From Aeromicrobium sp. PE09-221 (GTDB taxonomy: Bacteria; Actinomycetota; Actinomycetes; Propionibacteriales; Nocardioidaceae), in the NCBI RefSeq assembly GCF_002174305.1, contig NZ_MIJB01000018.1, positions 1 through 64,000 of the forward strand: a stretch of DNA of 64,000 nt. The letters run 5' to 3'. The notes under the pieces were generated by a model. That model saw only the letters and a program-made list of their open reading frames with translations. It was not told the origin of the DNA and ran no database searches. A program made the translations under genes and the position numbers. Positions 59,926 through 64,000 of the stretch are shown one piece after another. Each line of letters starts with the position of its first letter. Within the stretch, counting starts at the first letter, position 1.

Positions 59926-60487
59926 TCTTGGCGGCGGCCTTCATCGCCCTCTTGAACTCGCGGACCTTGACGAGTGACTCCGGACTCGTGATGTCGGCGA
60001 CCGAGCGATACGAGCCGTCATCGCCGTAATCACCGGCAGCCTCACGCCAGCCGGCTCCCTGGAAGCCGTACTGCTTGCCGAGCAGCGCGAGGAAGATCCT
60101 GGCCTTCTGATCGCCGAAACCAGGAAGTGCCTTGAGACGCTTCAGGACCTCCTTGCCGTCCGGATCGCCCTCGGTCCAGATCGACTCGGCCCGGCCGCCC
60201 CACCGGCTCTCGATCTCCGCGCACAGCGCCTGCACCCGCTTGGCCATCGACCCGGGATAACGGTGGACGGCGGGAGTCTGGCGGAAGGCCTGCTCCAGGG
60301 CCTCGGGGTCATAGGACGCGAGCGTCGGTGCGTCGACCGCGCCGACCCGTTCGCGGATCTTCAGCGGCCCGGCGAAGGCGGTCTCCATCGCCACCTGCTG
60401 ATCGAGCAGCATGCCGATCAACAGCGCGAGCGGATTCTGGGTCAACAGCTCGTCGGCGGCCGGGTCGTCCGTGATGTGCAGTGCCAT
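59918..60487 (-). CDS. HhH-GPD-type DNA repair protein
   Basis: A 189-residue protein. The core LLIGMLLDQQVAMETAFAGP and the hairpin region ALPGFGDQKARIFLALLGKQ match actinobacterial HhH-GPD base-excision proteins. No iron-sulphur cysteine loop is present. Start: the ATG of MALHITDDP; a longer in-frame start overlaps the DUF1275 gene. Glycosylase specificity unknown. Confidence 0.88.
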   Translation of the reverse strand: MALHITDDPAADELLTQNPLALLIGMLLDQQVAMETAFAGPLKIRERVGAVDAPTLASYDPEALEQAFRQTPAVHRYPGSMAKRVQALCAEIESRWGGRAESIWTEGDPDGKEVLKRLKALPGFGDQKARIFLALLGKQYGFQGAGWREAAGDYGDDGSYRSVADITSPESLVKVREFKRAMKAAAKNG

Positions 60488-60491
60488 GGCT

Positions 60492-61193
60492 CTAGTCTCC
60501 CACCGACTCGTTCTCGAGGCGCCGGTGCGCACTGACACCGATCGCGGCGACGACGACACATGTCGCTGCCGCCAGGGACAGGCCCGCGGCGAGGTGCCAG
60601 TGCAGCAGCAGTGCGCCGACCGCGGCCCCGGCGAGCAGCAGCCCGATGGCCAGCACGCGCCGGGCCGAGGCGCCTTGCTCGGCGACACCTGAGGTCACGT
60701 CGCTGGACAGGTGGATCACCGTCGCGGTCACCGCCACCGTCGTGACATCGGGCACCGCCAGTGAGCGCGCTGTGGCGGCCTGCAGACCCATGGCCGACCC
60801 GAGCAAGGCGGTGACCGACAAGGCCAGGCTCCTGTTCGGCGCGTCGAAGGCAGCGATCGTGGCCGACCCGATGGCGACCGATGCCACGACGAGGGCTACG
60901 AAGCACAGCGCGGCGGTGGTCCGGGAGGTCCACGTGGCGGCGGAGCTCCGCAGGATCCGGCCGCCGACGGCGGCCCCTGTCATGAAACCCGCCAAGGCGA
61001 GCAGGGGACCGGCGACCGAGAGACCGTCGGCACCGGCCAAGCCCATGCCGAGGATGACGACATTGCCGGTCATATTGGCGGTGAACACCCGGTCCAGTCC
61101 GAGATAGCAGACGGCGTCGACGACCCCTGTGGAGAAGGTGAGGGCGAGCATGAGCCGGACGCGTAGGCGGGCGGTACGGAGGCGCGGAGTCAC
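60492..61193 (-). CDS. DUF1275 (YoaK) family membrane protein
   Basis: A 233-residue protein with six hydrophobic helices. FSTGVVDAVCYLGLDRVFTA and NMTGNVVILGMGLAG are the DUF1275 signature, and GLQAATARSLAVPDVTTVAV marks the second half. Function is unknown. It is divergent from thrS across 80 nt. Confidence 0.9.
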   Translation of the reverse strand: MTPRLRTARLRVRLMLALTFSTGVVDAVCYLGLDRVFTANMTGNVVILGMGLAGADGLSVAGPLLALAGFMTGAAVGGRILRSSAATWTSRTTAALCFVALVVASVAIGSATIAAFDAPNRSLALSVTALLGSAMGLQAATARSLAVPDVTTVAVTATVIHLSSDVTSGVAEQGASARRVLAIGLLLAGAAVGALLLHWHLAAGLSLAAATCVVVAAIGVSAHRRLENESVGD

Positions 61194-61273
61194 GACCCGA
61201 TCATGCCGTTACAGTGGACGCGACCTGCACGCGCCAGCCGTAGGGCGCGTCCCGACCTTCGAAGGTGACCCGT

Positions 61274-63271
61274 ATGTCCGACCTCTCCGTGTCCGTGCTC
61301 TCGCCCGCCGGCGAAGGAGGTGAGACACAGGCGCGGAGCGTCGAGACCGGCACGAAGGCCTGGCAGCTGTTCTCCGAGGACCCCTCCGTGGTCGCCGCTC
61401 GCGTCGGCGGTGAGCTGAAGGACCTGTCCTATGAGCTCGCCGATGGCGATCTCATCGAACCGGTCGCGATCGACTCGCCCGATGGACTGGACATCCTGCG
61501 TCACTCCACCGCGCACGTCATGGCGCAGGCGGTCCAAGAGCTCTTCCCCGAGGCCAAGCTCGGCATCGGCCCGCCGATCACCGACGGCTTCTACTACGAC
61601 TTCGACGTGCCCGAGCCCTTCACGCCGGACGATCTGACCAAGATCGAGGCGAGGATGAAGAAGATCGTCAAGGAGAACCAGCGGTTCAGCCGCCGCGAGA
61701 TCTCCGACGACGAGGCCCGCGCCGAGCTGGCCGATGAGCCCTACAAGCTCGAGCTCATCGGTCTCAAGTCCACGGCGGGGGATGCGGCCGAGGGCGCGAG
61801 CGTGGAGGTCGGTGAGGGTGGTCTGAGCATCTACGACAACCTCAAGCGCGATGGGTCCGTGGCCTGGAACGACCTCTGCCGCGGCCCGCACCTGCCCACC
61901 ACCAAGCGCATCCCCGCCTTCAAGCTGATGCGCTCGGCCGCCGCCTACTGGCGCGGCGACGAGAAGAACAAGCAGCTCCAGAGAATCTATGGAACGGCTT
62001 GGCCAACCAAAGAAGACTTGGATGCGTATCTGCACCGCATCGAGGAGGCGCAGCGCCGCGACCACCGTCGCCTCGGTGCCGAGCTCGACCTCTTCAGCTT
62101 CCCCGACGAGATCGGATCGGGCCTCCCGGTCTTCCATCCCAAGGGCGGTGTCATCAAGAGGGAGATGGAGGACTACGTCCGACGCCGGCACATCGAGGAG
62201 GGCTTCGAGTACGTCGGCACGCCGCACATCGCCAAGGAGGGGCTCTTCTACACCTCGGGGCACCTCCCGTACTACGGCGAGGGGATGTTCCCGGCGCTCG
62301 ATGTCGACGGCATGGACTATCGCCTCAAGGCGATGAACTGCCCGATGCACAATCTCATCTTCCGTTCGCGCCAGCGGTCCTATCGCGAGCTGCCGTTGCG
62401 GTTGTTCGAGTTCGGCCACGTGTACCGCAATGAGAAATCGGGTGTCATCCACGGCCTGACTCGCGTGCGCGGCTTCGCCCAGGACGACTCGCACTCCTAT
62501 GTCACGCCCGAGCAGGCTCCGGCGGAGGTGGCGCACCTGCTGAACTTCATGCTCAGCCTGCTGCGCGATTTCGGCATCGATGACTTCTACCTGGAGCTGT
62601 CGACCCGTGATGACGCCAAGGACAAGTTCATCGGCTCCACCGAAGACTGGGAGCTCGCCACCCAAGTACTCGAGGACGTTGCCACCGCCACGGGCCTCGA
62701 GCTCGTGCCTGATCCGGGCGGCGCGGCCTACTACGGTCCCAAGATCTCCGTGCAGGCGCGCGATGCCATCGGCCGCACCTGGCAGATGGGCACGGTCCAG
62801 TACGACTTCAACCAGCCGGCGCCCGAGCGATTCGGACTCGAGTACGTCGCCGCGGACGGCTCGCGACAGCAACCCGTGATGATCCACTCGGCCAAGTTCG
62901 GCTCCATTGAGCGGTTCATGGGCGTGCTCGTCGAGCACTACGCCGGCGCCTTCCCCCCGTGGCTGGCCCCCGTGCAGGTCGTCGGCATCCCGGTGGCCGA
63001 ACGCCATCTGGACTACCTGTACGAGCTCGCCGCCCGGCTCAAGGTCGAGGGCATCCGTGTCGAGGTCGATGCCTCCGACGAGCGGATGCAGAAGAAGATC
63101 CGTACTGCGCAGACCCAGAAGATCCCCTTCATGGTGCTGGCGGGTGACAAGGACGTCGAGGCCGGTGCCGTCTCCTTCCGCTATCGCAGCGGCGAGCAGG
63201 AGAACGGTGTGAGCCTGGACGATGCGGTGGCCAAGATCGTCACGGCAGTGCGCGACCGGGTCCAGGTCTGA
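61274..63271 (+). CDS. thrS: Threonyl-tRNA synthetase
   Basis: A 665-residue class II synthetase. An N-terminal TGS domain is followed by the editing domain with [20 protein letters not shown], and then the catalytic core. That core has [20 protein letters not shown] (zinc cysteine) and the motif 2 region [20 protein letters not shown]. The anticodon-binding domain is at the end. ATG is preferred over the GTG three codons upstream because AAGG lies 8 nt before it. Its stop overlaps the HIT gene (TGATG). No T-box lies in the short leader. Confidence 0.97.
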   Translation: MSDLSVSVLSPAGEGGETQARSVETGTKAWQLFSEDPSVVAARVGGELKDLSYELADGDLIEPVAIDSPDGLDILRHSTAHVMAQAVQELFPEAKLGIGPPITDGFYYDFDVPEPFTPDDLTKIEARMKKIVKENQRFSRREISDDEARAELADEPYKLELIGLKSTAGDAAEGASVEVGEGGLSIYDNLKRDGSVAWNDLCRGPHLPTTKRIPAFKLMRSAAAYWRGDEKNKQLQRIYGTAWPTKEDLDAYLHRIEEAQRRDHRRLGAELDLFSFPDEIGSGLPVFHPKGGVIKREMEDYVRRRHIEEGFEYVGTPHIAKEGLFYTSGHLPYYGEGMFPALDVDGMDYRLKAMNCPMHNLIFRSRQRSYRELPLRLFEFGHVYRNEKSGVIHGLTRVRGFAQDDSHSYVTPEQAPAEVAHLLNFMLSLLRDFGIDDFYLELSTRDDAKDKFIGSTEDWELATQVLEDVATATGLELVPDPGGAAYYGPKISVQARDAIGRTWQMGTVQYDFNQPAPERFGLEYVAADGSRQQPVMIHSAKFGSIERFMGVLVEHYAGAFPPWLAPVQVVGIPVAERHLDYLYELAARLKVEGIRVEVDASDERMQKKIRTAQTQKIPFMVLAGDKDVEAGAVSFRYRSGEQENGVSLDDAVAKIVTAVRDRVQV

Positions 63272-63795
63272 TGGCGGCGGATCCCGATGGCCTCGAGAGG
63301 CTCTGGGCTCCGTATCGGATGGCCTATGTGCGGGGGGAGGAGACCCTCCACGATGACCGTTGTCCCTTCTGCGTCATGGCCGGGGGCGGGCGGCAGAGCG
63401 AGCTGGTGGTGCACCGCGGCGAGCACTCCTTCGTCACGATGAACCTCTATCCCTACAACCCCGGGCACCTGATGGTCCTGCCGAATCGTCACGAGTCCGA
63501 CTTCACCGCGCTGTCCGCGGCGGAATCGGTCGAGCTGACCGAGCTGACACAGCAGGCGATCCGGGTCATCCGCCGCGTCAGCTCACCGCACGGGTTCAAC
63601 GTGGGACTCAATCTCGGGGGAGTCGCCGGCGGCTCGCTCTCGCAGCATCTGCACCAGCACGTCGTCCCCCGCTGGGGCGGCGATGCCAATTTCATGACGG
63701 TAGTCGGGCATACCAAGACGTTGCCCCAGGTCATCGAGGACACCGCGCGGATGCTGGCCGAGGCCTGGACTGCCGATATCGAAGAGAGGGGGTGA
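63271..63795 (+). CDS. HIT family nucleotide hydrolase
   Basis: A 174-residue histidine-triad protein. The triad is HLHQHVVPRW, with DRCPFCVMAG near the N terminus. The substrate in this actinobacterial subfamily is an adenylyl or Ap4A-type nucleotide. Translational coupling to thrS is conserved in actinobacteria. Confidence 0.95.
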   Translation: MAADPDGLERLWAPYRMAYVRGEETLHDDRCPFCVMAGGGRQSELVVHRGEHSFVTMNLYPYNPGHLMVLPNRHESDFTALSAAESVELTELTQQAIRVIRRVSSPHGFNVGLNLGGVAGGSLSQHLHQHVVPRWGGDANFMTVVGHTKTLPQVIEDTARMLAEAWTADIEERG

Positions 63796-63802
63796 CCGCC
63801 TG

Positions 63803-64000
63803 ATGCTGGAGCGTTTCCGCGCCTTCTGGAACAAGCTGCTCTCGCCGATCGCCGATGGGCTCATCAAGATCGGCGTGACACCGGACATGGTGACCTGGGT
63901 GGGCACGATCGGCGTGTGCGTCGGCGCGTTGTGGCTCTTCCCGCAGGGTGAGTTCTTCTGGGGCACGATGTTCGTCACGGCCTTCGTCTTCAGTGACATC
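63803..64000 (+). CDS. CDP-alcohol phosphotransferase, partial (phosphatidylinositol-phosphate synthase-like)
   Basis: The first 66 codons are in the window, beginning MLERFRAFWNKLLSPIADGL. VTPDMVTWVGTIGVCVGALW is the first membrane helix. The last residues, VFSDI, are the start of the CDP-alcohol motif. The thrS-HIT order upstream favours the actinobacterial phosphatidylinositol-phosphate synthase. The 3' end lies outside. Confidence 0.85.
   Translation, partial: MLERFRAFWNKLLSPIADGLIKIGVTPDMVTWVGTIGVCVGALWLFPQGEFFWGTMFVTAFVFSDI

Noticed and set aside
61194-61273. A T-box leader before thrS.
   Set aside because: Only 80 nt are available before the divergent gene, and no T-box bulge sequence or terminator is visible.

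Overview
The window is high-GC actinobacterial chromosome with frequent GTG starts and tightly overlapping ATGA/GTGA/TGATG gene junctions. The coproporphyrin-dependent haem branch (hemE-hemG-hemQ), the DUF3000/RNase D neighbourhood, a Cys-type sulphur leader peptide and the thrS-HIT-CDP-alcohol phosphotransferase order all point to Actinomycetota. The overall flavour is Propionibacteriales-like, but the sequence alone does not settle genus or species.

Layout. At the left edge (1-2.9 kb) a broken DUF222/HNH gene with a LexA box faces an orphan type I-E CRISPR array of 19 repeats. No cas gene is visible in the window. From 2.9 to 11 kb there is housekeeping: an aldo-keto reductase, RNase D, DUF3000, haem synthesis and MsrB. 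From 11 to 20 kb lies a catabolic operon: a BenE transporter, an acyl-CoA ligase, a three-subunit molybdenum hydroxylase whose iron-sulphur subunit is fused to a CoxG domain, and an enoyl-CoA hydratase. A divergent PadR regulator faces it across a 16-bp inverted repeat. From 20 to 27 kb are a RibD-like reductase, sulphite reduction with a predicted cysteine leader peptide and an unlisted 59-residue zinc-ribbon gene, and several membrane proteins. Four tRNAs follow at 27-29 kb.

From 29 to 40 kb there is a TetR-linked beta-oxidation cluster: acyl-CoA synthetase, MHS transporter, acyl-CoA dehydrogenase, thiolase, two SDRs (one broken), an alpha-methylacyl-CoA racemase and an enoyl-CoA hydratase. 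The 8-mer GATCGGTA recurs in three of its promoters. The set would suit a 2-methyl-branched acid. Around 42-49 kb two divergent cobalamin riboswitches sit back to back, one before a B12-type uptake gene pair and the other before nrdAB. The NrdB has the class Ic (Mn/Fe) residue pattern. A second DUF222/HNH gene, also with a perfect LexA box, is broken by a 38-nt hairpin element found in the first copy too. It is followed by remnants of a HIT hydrolase and a siderophore-interacting protein.

From 52 to 56 kb is a complete iron-siderophore ABC importer around an iron box. From 55.7 to 58.5 kb is a three-gene lipid module: a YnbA-like CDP-alcohol phosphotransferase, a CdsA-like cytidylyltransferase and a PlsC acyltransferase with a DedA-like tail. 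The window closes with a DHA2 exporter, an HhH-GPD protein, a DUF1275 protein, thrS, a HIT protein and the start of a second CDP-alcohol phosphotransferase.

The strongest candidates for something undescribed are the 38-nt hairpin element, in which the two copies differ by a compensatory base-pair change, and the compact lipid module at 55.7-58.5 kb.
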